Source: Mycobacterium sp. SMC-8
GTDB taxonomy: Bacteria; Actinomycetota; Actinomycetes; Mycobacteriales; Mycobacteriaceae
Direction: 5' to 3'
DNA: 64,000 nt
Assembly: GCF_025263565.1 (NCBI RefSeq)
Contig: NZ_CP079865.1
Span: 4,898,001 to 4,962,000, forward strand
The notes under the pieces are model-generated. The model was not told where the DNA came from. It saw only the letters and a program-made list of their open reading frames with translations, and did no database searches. The position numbers were made by a program, and so were the translations under genes. Below are positions 44,898 through 54,089 of the stretch, piece by piece. The stretch's first letter is position 1, and each line of letters opens with the position of its first letter.

Positions 44898-46610
44898 CTA
44901 GAGACCCGTGGGACCGGGCCGCTGGTCAGCCTCAGGATTGAGGAACCGCCACGCCCGTGTCGCCGCATGGAGGTTGAACCGGGTATCGACTTTGCGGAGG
45001 TCGTGGCCGGTGAGTTCGGCGATGCGCGCCAGCCGGTAACGCAGCGTGCTGCGATGGATGTGCAGTGCGGCTGCGGACTCGTCATAGTTTCCACCGCATT
45101 CCAGGTAATCGCTGAGCGTCAAGACCAATTCGGAGCTTCTGCTCTCGTCGTAATCCAGGAGTGCGCCCAGCCATTCGTGGACGAAGGCTTCAACCGTCGC
45201 GCCCTCATGGGCGGCGGCGATCAGACGATAGAAGCCGAGGTCGTCGAAAGCCGCTGCGCCGTGAGGATTGGCCGAGCGCAGCCGGATGTTCAGGGCGCGA
45301 CGCGCCTCGACGAAGGACCGCGGCAAGTCGTCGGGCACTTCGCAACGAGTGCCGATGCCGATCACACTACTGGCCTCACCGAGGGCTTCAGTGATCGCGT
45401 GGTAGAACGCCCGCGGGTCCGGACGGCCGTCGGTGAGCAGCACCACCAGGCCCTCGCGGAACCCCTGCAGGTAGCTCAGGTGCAACGCAGCCGCTGCGCG
45501 CCCAGCGACGGTTGCGACCGCGCTGTCTGCGTGACCGGGGGTTTGCACCGCCACCACGTAGTGCGGGCGCCGCAGGTCATGGCCGAGGGCATCGGCACGC
45601 GCGTACGCACCGTCCCGATCGGTGCCTGCCAGCAGATCGTCGACCAGATTGCGGCGCAGATTGAGTTCCATTTCGGCGAGATTTCGCTTGTGGGCAAGCT
45701 CCAACGCGAGCACCCTGGCGCCGAAGCACAGCGCGACCAAGCTGTCTTCGGTTACCGTGTTCCCCGAGTCCTGCAATGCCAGGACTCCGAGGACCGCACC
45801 TCGGGACTGGACAAGCGCGAGCACGCGGCCTCCGATCCGCGCCGAACCGTTCTGTGCCGCCAGCTCGTGCAGCAACAGGGCGCGCTCGTCCGTTGTCTGC
45901 TTAGGGTAGGGGTGGGGCTCTCCAGGTCCGGCCCAGCAGCGCAGGTTGCCGAACCTGTCCTCGAACCCCACAGACAGCCCCGTCAGGGCATACAGCGCAT
46001 CCGCGACACCCAGTTCCCCCGTTCCCGCTGCCACCGCCGAGCTCAGAATCTCCTGCATGTTGGTTTGGCGTTGCAACCGCAAAACAGACGTGGCGAGCTC
46101 GCGATTCGTTTTCTCCAGTTCGCTGTTCGCCTTCGCCAGCAGGCCGGCATAGCCGATGTTGTGGTCGCGCAATGCTGCATACGCCAGGGCGGCGCCGGCT
46201 TGCTGCGCAAGGATATTCAGCAACAGCATGTGGTTTTCCGACGGGGCGCTGACGGCACTGAGCACCAGGCAACCCAGAGCGGAGCTCTGGTGACGCAGCG
46301 CAAGCCCCCACCCCCACCGTCCGTCCTCTACATCGACCTGCCTGTCGCAGCCGGACTCACGAAGCTGTCGTTCAATTTCGGGATACTCGGGCTGGGAACG
46401 TGGAAAGCGAGCGAACTCACGGTCTACACACCTGTAACTGGCCTTCACCTCACAGGGTGAGACGTTTCCGACTGCGCCCGTGGCAACCTCGAAGATCCCG
46501 CCAGTGTCACAGTCACCGTAGTCGACGCGCGAGAGCGCGGCCAGTTGCGCTGGCGAAACCAGTCCGGCTTGCCAACTCTGCCCTGGCGGGCTGAGCGATT
46601 CGGCATTCAT
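44898..46610 (-). CDS. PucR/CdaR-type transcriptional regulator with N-terminal sensory (GAF-like) region
   Basis: 570 residues from ATG 46610. The N-terminal half contains a possible redox or metal-binding cysteine set (DYGDCDTGGIF, SPCEVKASYRC, ESGCDRQ), then a GAF-like domain (~150-310) and a GGDEF-like middle part (DDLLAGTDRDGAYARADALGHDL). The C-terminal PucR HTH is YLECGGNYDESAAALHIHRSTLRYRLARIAELTG, ending at the crystal-clear FNLHAATRAWRFLN. It is the intact paralogue of the interrupted gene at 62121-64000. It may respond to carbon or redox signals and control the neighbouring stress genes. Confidence 0.88.
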   Translation of the reverse strand: MNAESLSPPGQSWQAGLVSPAQLAALSRVDYGDCDTGGIFEVATGAVGNVSPCEVKASYRCVDREFARFPRSQPEYPEIERQLRESGCDRQVDVEDGRWGWGLALRHQSSALGCLVLSAVSAPSENHMLLLNILAQQAGAALAYAALRDHNIGYAGLLAKANSELEKTNRELATSVLRLQRQTNMQEILSSAVAAGTGELGVADALYALTGLSVGFEDRFGNLRCWAGPGEPHPYPKQTTDERALLLHELAAQNGSARIGGRVLALVQSRGAVLGVLALQDSGNTVTEDSLVALCFGARVLALELAHKRNLAEMELNLRRNLVDDLLAGTDRDGAYARADALGHDLRRPHYVVAVQTPGHADSAVATVAGRAAAALHLSYLQGFREGLVVLLTDGRPDPRAFYHAITEALGEASSVIGIGTRCEVPDDLPRSFVEARRALNIRLRSANPHGAAAFDDLGFYRLIAAAHEGATVEAFVHEWLGALLDYDESRSSELVLTLSDYLECGGNYDESAAALHIHRSTLRYRLARIAELTGHDLRKVDTRFNLHAATRAWRFLNPEADQRPGPTGL

Positions 46611-46956
46611 GGTGAAGTGGCCGCGCTGACCGAGTCCTTCTGTTACCACGGCGTAGGCCGCCGATGCGCTACTGCCGAGGGATACCCGTCGCTGGCGACT
46701 CGAACCGCGTTTACGGTCCAAAAGTGCCCGCCCGGCGCCCGGCACCGACAGCCTATTCCCACGGGATGCGGTACGGACGAGTTACCGCCAAGAACAATGG
46801 GGCGCAACACGAAGCCTCCTGGACCAACGGCGCATTGGCCGAGAGGCGGCGGCTCACCGCCAGGGCACTACAGCCGGAGCTGTCCGGATGATCATCCCCT
46901 GACGAGGCCGGCGCGCCTTCGTTCGGCAGGCGCCAGTGCGAACTGCAGCAGGGTGA
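46611..46956. other. 346-base region upstream of the PucR-type gene
   Basis: No gene is supported here. It must contain the promoter of the regulator (minus strand). One notable site is 46715-46729, listed separately; otherwise the frames are short and lack coding character. Confidence 0.5.
46715..46729. promoter_or_regulatory. DosR-box-like site, one base longer than consensus
   Basis: GGTCCAAAAGTGCCC resembles the mycobacterial hypoxia (DosR) box GGGCCNAAAGTCCC except for one T and one extra G. It lies ~105 bases upstream of the PucR-type gene, in a region rich in genes typical of dormancy responses (Hsp20). The extra base would disturb half-site phasing, so support is limited. Confidence 0.3.
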
Positions 46957-47145
46957 TCAGGGCGTCATCGCATGCGCAGGTGGGCAGTCGCCCCGACGCA
47001 GGGTGAGGAATTGATCCGCCAGCCACACCAAAGCCGGACCGTTCGGATCTACGCCGGGGAGCAGGTCCAGCATCGTGTAGGCATCACTTACGCACTTCGC
47101 CAGAAAGTCCCGTTCCTTCTGCTCCAGACCAGCCTGTGTCGTCAC
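46957..47145 (-). CDS. Small protein of unknown function
   Basis: 62 residues from GTG 47145, supported by a well placed GGAAAGGAA site. The sequence TTQAGLEQKERDFLAKCVSDAY is mostly helical, and QFLTLRRGDCPPAHAMTP forms the tail; two cysteines. I do not recognise a family. It lies between the PucR-type and TetR genes on the same strand as both. Confidence 0.55.
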   Translation of the reverse strand: MTTQAGLEQKERDFLAKCVSDAYTMLDLLPGVDPNGPALVWLADQFLTLRRGDCPPAHAMTP

Positions 47146-47303
47146 GGTGAGATTCCTTTCCGAGCCCGTCGAGGAGGCGGCGAACCCGCCCATCGGTACT
47201 CTGCCTCACGATCCGGCCGCAGTCGTCGACCCGTAAGGACCATCAAGCAGCATCCGAATCGTCCTTCGAAGGCAGATGAAGTGTCAGCCTGCCGCTCCAG
47301 CTG

Positions 47304-47963
47304 TCAGCGCTGTGGGGTCGGGTTGAGAATGCCGGGGATGACGAAGTCGCGAAGCAGCGCGCGGCGGTCGGGCCTGGTCTCGTCGGAACGCACCGTGAGG
47401 TGTTCCATCAGCAGCATCTGCGCCACCCGCACCAGCCAGTCGGCGACGGCATCGGGGTCGAGTTGTTCACGCAGTTCGCCGCCGGCCTTGGCTGCCTCGA
47501 CATGCGGTCGCAACACGTCGCGGATCCGGTCGCGGAACGCTCCCGACGCCGCGGCGGAAACCGTCATGGTCAGGCTTTCCGGGGAAAACAGCACGCTGAG
47601 CCAACGGGACTCTTCGACGGCTCCGACCGCGCCGTCCAACGCGTCGAGCAGGCGCTCACCAAAGGGTCCGACTCGCAGCAGCGCCTGTTCGGCGCTGTCG
47701 ATGACTCCGGCTGTCTCGCGCAGAAGCACGAAAGCAAGGACGTCGTCGCGGGTCCCGAAGTACCGATATACCGTTGTGCGGTGCACCAAGGCCTCTTTGG
47801 CGATGTCATCGACGGTGGTCCGACTGACGCCGCGGCGCTCATAGCAGACCTCGGCCGCGTCCAGTAGGCGCCGGCGTGCCTCGTCGTCGTCGACCGGTGG
47901 TCGGTCACCCCAGGGAGCCGGACGAGAGACCTGCCCAGTGACGCGAAGTCGGCGCGGTGCCAC
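47304..47963 (-). CDS. TetR/AcrR-family transcriptional regulator
   Basis: 219 residues from GTG 47963 (GGACGGAGAG precedes it). The HTH RRGVSRTTVDDIAKEALVHRTTVYRYFGTRDDV is clear. The C-terminal domain belongs to a subgroup with ADWLVRVAQMLLMEH. Its target is unknown; the IS1380 insertion 78 bases upstream may have separated it from a divergent partner such as the P450 region. Confidence 0.9.
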   Translation of the reverse strand: MAPRRLRVTGQVSRPAPWGDRPPVDDDEARRRLLDAAEVCYERRGVSRTTVDDIAKEALVHRTTVYRYFGTRDDVLAFVLLRETAGVIDSAEQALLRVGPFGERLLDALDGAVGAVEESRWLSVLFSPESLTMTVSAAASGAFRDRIRDVLRPHVEAAKAGGELREQLDPDAVADWLVRVAQMLLMEHLTVRSDETRPDRRALLRDFVIPGILNPTPQR

Positions 47964-48041
47964 GATTCTCTCCGTCCGTTGAGGCCACCCTGAAGACAAC
48001 CTAGCGAACGCCTCGCAGCATCCGGTTCATTCGCCGACTAA

Positions 48042-49660
48042 CCTCGATCTTTCACGTGGCGGGTAGTTGAGGTCTTTTCGTGGCGTGGGTGGGCGGTTCT
48101 GACGTGGGCGGCCTGGGGTTCCGGCGTTGCGTCTCGCCGGTGCTCCTGGGTCCTTTGCTCGTCGGAATGGTTTCTGTGTTTTAGGTGGGTTGCAGTGCGG
48201 TCCAGCCGAATTCGATGAGGTCGCTCCACGGCCAGCCTCTTGGCAGCCGTAGGTAGCGGCGACGCCCTGAGGTGATGATGCGTCCGGCGACGGCAAGCAG
48301 GCGCAGGCGTAGTCGTTTGGGTTCCCAGCCTCTGGCCGGGTGGCCGGTGAAGGCCAGGACTTGGGTCCAGACCAGCAGGTCAGCGGCCAGCAGGGTGATC
48401 TCCAGCCAGATCTGATTCTGGGCGAACCCGTGAAACGGCAGGTTGGTCAGTCCGGTGTCTTTGAGGTTGCGGATGCGGTCTTCCGCGCGGGCGCGTTGAC
48501 GGTGCCGGACTTCGAGATCGCAGATCGACCAACCGCGGGTGTTGGTCGCAAAGCACGTGATCCGCCACCCGTTGTCATCGGTCAGGCGCAACTGCGCGCC
48601 GGGATGGGGACGTTCTCGGCGGGCGATGACCCGCATCCCTGCCGGCCAGCCTTTCAGCGTGTCGGGCAGGTAGCGGGTCAACTCAGCGACCTGGGCGCCC
48701 TCGCGTGGTGTGCCGTCGCCGTCGAGGGCAGCCCGCCACGCCCGCCGCGGGACCCGGCGCAGCGCTTCGACGATCGGGGGCATGCCGTAGAACCCGACTG
48801 AGTACTGCAGTCCCAGGTCGGTGATGTGGTGCAGGAAGTCCTTGACCCCGCCACCGGTGTCGGTGCGCACCAGCACCCGGGCCCGTTCGGGTTCGGGCAG
48901 TTGGGCCAACGCGGCATCCAGGACACTGATGTGGTCAGCAGCGCTGTTGGAGCCGGCTGAGCCGGGTCGCAGCAACCCGACCAGGGCTTCACCGGATCCG
49001 TGGCTGCCGTGGTCGACGAAGGCGAGCATGGGATGAAACCCGTATCCGTACTTGAAGGTTGGGGTGGCGCCCTGTTTGTCGCTGTGGGCGGTCACCAGGG
49101 TGGCGTCCAGATCGACGATGACCTGGCTGCCTGAGGTACCGGCCAGCGGTTGCTGGCGCCGCCATATGTGCGCGCGGGCTGCTGCCCGGGCCGCGCGGAT
49201 CGCCGCAACGGCGGCATCGACGTCGCCGGCCAGCGTGGCGATCAGACGTGACACGGTGGCATCGGAGGCCACCGCCCCGAACAGCTCGGGCTGAGCACGC
49301 ACCACCGCGATATCGGCGGCACAGTCACCGCCGAGTGCCACCGCGATCGCGACATCGGTGAGCACCTTGGCCGGGTCGTGCAGGGTTCGTGGTGCCCGCC
49401 ACCGCTTCAAGACCTCTGACATGGCCTTTTCCAGTCCCGAGACGTGCAGCGTCCGAGCCAACAGCAGCCCGCCGGCCGACGAGACCAACGACTCGCGACC
49501 TGAATCCACCAGCAGAGAACGAACCGCGCTACGCTTCACCTACGGAGTGCCTTCCCGCTTTGTGAACATGGACCCTAGACAAGTCACATTTTCTCAAACA
49601 GGACAGGCACTTCCGTGCATTACAGGTCGTGTCAACAGCCTATTTCACGAAACGTCGAGG
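48042..49660 (-). mobile_element. IS1380-family insertion sequence, copy 1 (1,619 bp)
   Basis: Ends were set by terminal inverted repeats starting CCTCGA: left CCTCGATCTTTCACG (48042) and right, complement, CCTCGACGTTTCGTG (ending 49660), 11 of 15 matching. Direct duplications CTAA flank both sides (48038-48041 and 49661-49664). It carries one transposase gene on the minus strand and inserted in the gap between the TetR gene and the 3' end of the P450 gene, without breaking either. Confidence 0.85.
48181..49539 (-). CDS. IS1380-family transposase (copy 1)
   Basis: 452 residues from GTG. Motifs: VIVDLDATLVTAHSDKQGA with the first catalytic Asp, RVLVRTDTGGGVKDFL with the second, and RAEDRIRNLKDTGLTNLPF with the glutamate in the C-terminal domain, as in DDE transposases of IS1380 type. 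The frame is complete, so the element may be active. It is only distantly similar to copy 2. Confidence 0.92.
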   Translation of the reverse strand: MKRSAVRSLLVDSGRESLVSSAGGLLLARTLHVSGLEKAMSEVLKRWRAPRTLHDPAKVLTDVAIAVALGGDCAADIAVVRAQPELFGAVASDATVSRLIATLAGDVDAAVAAIRAARAAARAHIWRRQQPLAGTSGSQVIVDLDATLVTAHSDKQGATPTFKYGYGFHPMLAFVDHGSHGSGEALVGLLRPGSAGSNSAADHISVLDAALAQLPEPERARVLVRTDTGGGVKDFLHHITDLGLQYSVGFYGMPPIVEALRRVPRRAWRAALDGDGTPREGAQVAELTRYLPDTLKGWPAGMRVIARRERPHPGAQLRLTDDNGWRITCFATNTRGWSICDLEVRHRQRARAEDRIRNLKDTGLTNLPFHGFAQNQIWLEITLLAADLLVWTQVLAFTGHPARGWEPKRLRLRLLAVAGRIITSGRRRYLRLPRGWPWSDLIEFGWTALQPT

Positions 49661-49682
49661 CTAACCCGAGTCCGCGACGCGC

Positions 49683-50912
49683 CTACATCGCGGCGTCCGG
49701 CCGGCTTCTCGTCGGCGTGAATGTCACCCGCAAGGAATTGGGCCCACGCAGCGTGGTGCCGACTTGGCTTGTGATGGTGGAGGTCTCGGCGTGGCGGGGG
49801 TCGAGCGCGAGATCGGGCAACCGCTCAATCAGGGCCCGCAGCGCGGCGAGAAGTTCGGTGTTGGCCAGCCAGTTCCCGATGCAGCTGTGGCGGCCTTGCC
49901 CGAACGACACGGTCGGCATCACGTTGCGGGTGATGTCGAAGTCGTCGGGCCGCGGGTACACGGCCGGGTCACGGTTGGCGGCGTTGATCGCGAAGATCAT
50001 CGGGGTCAGAGCTGGGATGTCGATCCCCTGCCACGTTGTGGCCTCAGGGCAGGCGCGCGGCAACATCCCGACCGCGGGCTCCCATCGCAGGCCCTCCCAG
50101 ATCGCCGACTGGAGGTAGCGGTCCGGGTCAGAGCGCAGTAGGTCCAGTTGGTCGGGATGATTGAGCAGCGCCGACAAGATGTTGCCCAGAGCCAGCGTGG
50201 TGGTGTCGGCGCCGAGTGGAAACAGCATCCGCAGGAACGTGAGTATCTCCTCGTCTGAGAGATGCTCGCCGTCCTCAGTGGTTTCGGTGACCAACATGGA
50301 GATCATGTCGTCGCCAGGTTCCCGGCGGCGCGCGGCCAGTAGCGGAGCGACGTAGGCGGTGAATTCGGCGGCACAGGTGACCGCCGTCGGCGGGTCGAAG
50401 GGGTACTGGATCATCGCCTGCGCCCAGCGGTGGATCTTGGCTTCGTCGTCGACAGGGAACCCCAGCAGGCGGCTGATGATCAGCAGTGAGTAGCGGTGCG
50501 TGAATTCGACGACCAGATCGGCGGTGCCGCGGGCAGCGAACTGGTCGATCAGCTCGTTGATGACCGGTTCGATCACCGGCTCCAGGTAGTCCTGGACGCG
50601 GCTGCGCCGTAGCGGCGCCGACACCACGCCGCGGCTGGCGCGATGCTCGGCGCCCGACATGCTGAGCACGGTCCTGCCGAACACGGGTTCGGTGGTCATC
50701 GCATACACCGGTGCTGCGGGGAATGTCGCTTCATCGCGGAAGGCCGCCCGGACCAGCTCGTCGGTCAACAACAAGACCGCACTGACTCCGGCAAACGGCA
50801 CGATCGCGTACGGCCTGCGCTTGCGGAGGCGGGCGAGCACAGCGTGGAGGTCTGGTTGATCGTCGAAAGCGAAGTCGATGCCCTCGACGTCGAGGGATCC
50901 CAGGGTGTGCAT
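49683..50912 (-). CDS. Cytochrome P450
   Basis: 409 residues. The I-helix oxygen-binding motif is LGADTTTLAL (234-238), the K-helix ExxR is EGLR (273-276), and the heme Cys344 lies in FGQGRHSCIG. It is a soluble bacterial class I P450 needing ferredoxin partners, none of which are adjacent. It is divergent from the MmpL gene (150 bases), suggesting joint regulation, for example modification and export of the same lipid or drug-like molecule; this is inference. Confidence 0.94.
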   Translation of the reverse strand: MHTLGSLDVEGIDFAFDDQPDLHAVLARLRKRRPYAIVPFAGVSAVLLLTDELVRAAFRDEATFPAAPVYAMTTEPVFGRTVLSMSGAEHRASRGVVSAPLRRSRVQDYLEPVIEPVINELIDQFAARGTADLVVEFTHRYSLLIISRLLGFPVDDEAKIHRWAQAMIQYPFDPPTAVTCAAEFTAYVAPLLAARRREPGDDMISMLVTETTEDGEHLSDEEILTFLRMLFPLGADTTTLALGNILSALLNHPDQLDLLRSDPDRYLQSAIWEGLRWEPAVGMLPRACPEATTWQGIDIPALTPMIFAINAANRDPAVYPRPDDFDITRNVMPTVSFGQGRHSCIGNWLANTELLAALRALIERLPDLALDPRHAETSTITSQVGTTLRGPNSLRVTFTPTRSRPDAAM

Positions 50913-51021
50913 GAGGCCTCACCCTAGACGCTGTGCAACACTCGACGCAATATGTCGCACGTTGCAAGCGGTGCCGATGAGGCGCGATGCCGTAGCCGCG
51001 CGACCGTCCTCAGGAGGCGAG

Positions 51022-51069
51022 ATGACTGACAGCAGATCCGACCACACGATGCCGGCGGGGCCATGGTGA
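51022..51069 (+). CDS. 15-residue leader ORF overlapping the mmpL start
   Basis: ATG 51022 sits behind a near-perfect site (CAGGAGGCGAG) and encodes MTDSRSDHTMPAGPW, ending at TGA 51067-51069, which lies inside the first codons of mmpL (ATG 51063). The mmpL ATG itself has no good ribosome site, so translation is probably coupled to this leader. A sequencing frameshift that split a longer MmpL N-terminus is the alternative. Confidence 0.5.
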   Translation: MTDSRSDHTMPAGPW

Positions 51070-54062
51070 AGCGTCCGCCGCACGAGGATGCCTACAGCGT
51101 CCGCCTGGCCGGGGTGGGGCGGTTCGCCGTCACGCACAAGGGAATCGTCATCGGCACCTGGGTGGGTCTGGCCGTGGTTCTCGCGATGTTGTTTCCGCAA
51201 TTGGAAACTGTGGTCAAACAACAGTCGCTGGACCCGATCCCACGCGACGTGGCGTCGTTCCAGACGCTGGACCGGATGGGCAAGGCGTTCGGCGAGGAGG
51301 GGTCGACGACGACGGTGGTCGTCGCGATGGAGAATCCAGAAGGGTTGACCCCGTCGGCGCGGGAGCGTTATGCCGCAATGGTATCCGCGTTGCGCGCCGA
51401 CTCGGAGAACGTGCCACTGGTCCAAGACCTGCTCGCCGATCCCGTCACCGCCGGCCAAGCAGTGAGCGCCGATGGAAAGGCCTGGTATCTGCCGGTCGGC
51501 ATTGCGGGGACGCTGGGCGGGCCGCGGGCCGCCGAATCCGTCGCGTCGATCCGCGAGATCGCCGCCCATGCCTTCGACGGCACGTCGACGGTCACCTACG
51601 TCACCGGTCCGGCTGCCACCATGAGCGATCAGATCGTCGCGGCGGAACGGGATCTGCTGTTCATCTCGGTAGCCACCGCCGGCCTGATCGCGGCGATCCT
51701 GCTGATGGTCTACCGCTCGGTGTTCACCGCGCTGCTGCCGTTGCTCGTCATCGGCGTCAGCCTCGGAGTCGGTCGGGGAGTCCTGTCGGCGCTAGGCGAA
51801 CTGGGAATGCCGGTCTCGCAGTTCACCATCGCGTTCATGACCGTGATTCTGTTGGGCGCCGGCACCGACTACTCGGTGTTCCTGATCAGCCGGTACCACG
51901 AGCAACGACGCCAGGGCGTGGCTCCGGACCAGGCGGTGATCAACGCGACGGCGACGATCGGTCGTGTCATCCTGGCCTCAGCGGCGACCGTTGCCCTGGC
52001 GTTCGTGGCCATGGCGTTCGCGACACTGACCATCTTCGCCACGTCGGGCCCCGCATGTGCGGTGGCGGTGATGGTCGGGTGCCTGGCAACGGTGACGCTT
52101 TTGCCGCCGGTGTTGGTGCTGGCGGCCAAGCGTGGCATCGGCGAACCCCGCAAGGACCGAACGCGCGCCTACTGGAATCGGATCGCGGTGATGGTGGTCC
52201 GCAAGCCGGTGCCGCTGCTGGTGATCAGCCTCGTGCTGCTCCTGGCATTCGGCGGTGTGGCGCTCACCCTGCGCATGAGCTATGACGACCGCAAGGGGCA
52301 GCCATCCACCACTGCCAGCAATGAGGGTTATCGATTGCTGGACAGGCACTTTCCCAAAGACGTCATCATCTCCGAGTTCCTCGTCGTGGAGTCGCCGACG
52401 GACCTGCGCACCGGCAGGGGCCTGGCCGATCTCGACGAAATGGCGTCGCGGGTCTCCCAGATACCCGGGGTCGATCGCGTCGTCGGCGTCACCCGCCCGA
52501 CAGGGGAGCGGCTGGATCAGGCGCAGCTGTCGTGGCAGAACGGACAGATCGGCGACAAGCTCGCGGACGCCGTCGCCGACGGTGACGCCCGCAAGCACGA
52601 TCTGGCGAAGTTGACGGACGGCGCCGATCAATTGGCCGACGGTCTCACCCAGCTCGACAGCAGCGTACGGTCTGCGCTGGGACCGCTGACCGGTCTGCTC
52701 GATCAGGCACAGCAGGCCGGTCAGACGATTCAGCGCTATCGGCCGGCACTGCAGCAGTTGACTGCCATGGGGCCCAACGTCGACCGTGTCGTCAAGGACG
52801 GACTGCAGATGCGCCCGCTGGCTGAACGGGCAGCCGGGGCGATCGCCGTCATCGATCCGCTGGCGGCCACACTCGGCGCCTCGCCGCTCTGTGCGGCCAC
52901 AGCGGAGTGCGGGGCGTTGCGCGACCACGTCCAGACGCTGGTGGCGCTGCGCCACGCGGGATTCTTCAACCAGATCGCAGTTCTGGGGGACGAATTGGCC
53001 GCGCAGGGCGCGGATTTCTCAACGTCGGAGGCGATCACCCAGTTGCAGGGTGCCGCGGATTCCCTGGACCGGAGCATGGATGTCCTTGGCGGACCTGGCG
53101 CCGACCTGCCCGCGCAGATCGCACGCCTGCAGAGCGGCATCGGACAGCTCGCCGCAGGTGCGCGGGCGCTGGCCGTCGGAGTGCACACCCTGGTGGACAG
53201 CAATATCGAAATGCTGGGCGGGATGAGCCAGATCGCGGCACAACTGCAGGACTCCGCGCGCGGCACGGCCGGGTCAGACGCAGCGACAGGCTTCTTCCTG
53301 CCGGCCAGCGCGCTGCAGAACGAAGACTTCGCAAAGGTTGCCCGGCAATTCATCTCACCCGACGGCAGAACGGCACGGTTTGTCATCGAATCTCAGTTCG
53401 ATCCCTATACCGCAGAGGCGATGACGCTTGGAAAGCACATCACCGACGTCGCAGCAGCGGCGACACCGAACACGTCGCTGGCCGAAGCCAGCGTGGCCAT
53501 GGCGGGATTCCCGGCCATCAACACCGACATCCAACGGTTGATGGGGCGCGACTTTCTGCAACTGGCCATCGCGACTCTCGTCATCGTGGCCTTGATCCTG
53601 GTGGCGCTGCTACGGGCGGTACTGGCACCGATCTACCTGCTGGCCACCGTCGTGCTCAACTACGCCGCCGCGCTGGGCATGGGCGTGCTGGTCTTTCAGT
53701 ACGGCCTGGGTCAGGACATCGCGTGGCCCGTCCCGCTGTTGTCGTTCATCATCCTCGTGGCTGTGGGTGCGGACTACAACATGCTGCTCATCTCACGCCT
53801 TCGCGAGGAATCGGCCAACAACATCCGCGTGGGAGTGATGCGTACCGTCGCCAGCACCGGCTCGGTCATCACATCGGCCGGATTCATCTTCGCGGCGAGC
53901 ATGTTCGGGCTGATGGTGGGATCCATCGGAATCATGATTCAGATGGGCTTCGTCATCGGCTGCGGTCTGCTGCTCGACACGCTTGTTGTGCGGACGCTGA
54001 CGGTGCCTGCCATCGCGACACTGTTAGGAGAGGCAAGTTGGTGGCCGAAACACCGCGTGTAG
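51063..54062 (+). CDS. MmpL-type RND-family transporter
   Basis: 999 residues with the two-fold RND layout: one N-terminal helix, a periplasmic domain, five to six helices, then a second periplasmic domain and six helices. Proton-relay motifs are GAGTDYSVFLISRYHE (~265) and VGADYNMLLISRLREE (~901). The second periplasmic domain has a long helical insert (DGADQLADGLTQLDSS) as in lipid-exporting MmpLs. It should export a lipid or hydrophobic compound using the proton gradient. No MmpS gene is adjacent. Confidence 0.95.
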   Translation: MVKRPPHEDAYSVRLAGVGRFAVTHKGIVIGTWVGLAVVLAMLFPQLETVVKQQSLDPIPRDVASFQTLDRMGKAFGEEGSTTTVVVAMENPEGLTPSARERYAAMVSALRADSENVPLVQDLLADPVTAGQAVSADGKAWYLPVGIAGTLGGPRAAESVASIREIAAHAFDGTSTVTYVTGPAATMSDQIVAAERDLLFISVATAGLIAAILLMVYRSVFTALLPLLVIGVSLGVGRGVLSALGELGMPVSQFTIAFMTVILLGAGTDYSVFLISRYHEQRRQGVAPDQAVINATATIGRVILASAATVALAFVAMAFATLTIFATSGPACAVAVMVGCLATVTLLPPVLVLAAKRGIGEPRKDRTRAYWNRIAVMVVRKPVPLLVISLVLLLAFGGVALTLRMSYDDRKGQPSTTASNEGYRLLDRHFPKDVIISEFLVVESPTDLRTGRGLADLDEMASRVSQIPGVDRVVGVTRPTGERLDQAQLSWQNGQIGDKLADAVADGDARKHDLAKLTDGADQLADGLTQLDSSVRSALGPLTGLLDQAQQAGQTIQRYRPALQQLTAMGPNVDRVVKDGLQMRPLAERAAGAIAVIDPLAATLGASPLCAATAECGALRDHVQTLVALRHAGFFNQIAVLGDELAAQGADFSTSEAITQLQGAADSLDRSMDVLGGPGADLPAQIARLQSGIGQLAAGARALAVGVHTLVDSNIEMLGGMSQIAAQLQDSARGTAGSDAATGFFLPASALQNEDFAKVARQFISPDGRTARFVIESQFDPYTAEAMTLGKHITDVAAAATPNTSLAEASVAMAGFPAINTDIQRLMGRDFLQLAIATLVIVALILVALLRAVLAPIYLLATVVLNYAAALGMGVLVFQYGLGQDIAWPVPLLSFIILVAVGADYNMLLISRLREESANNIRVGVMRTVASTGSVITSAGFIFAASMFGLMVGSIGIMIQMGFVIGCGLLLDTLVVRTLTVPAIATLLGEASWWPKHRV

Positions 54063-54089
54063 ATCGGGAAGGGCGTCATTCCAGAGGTG

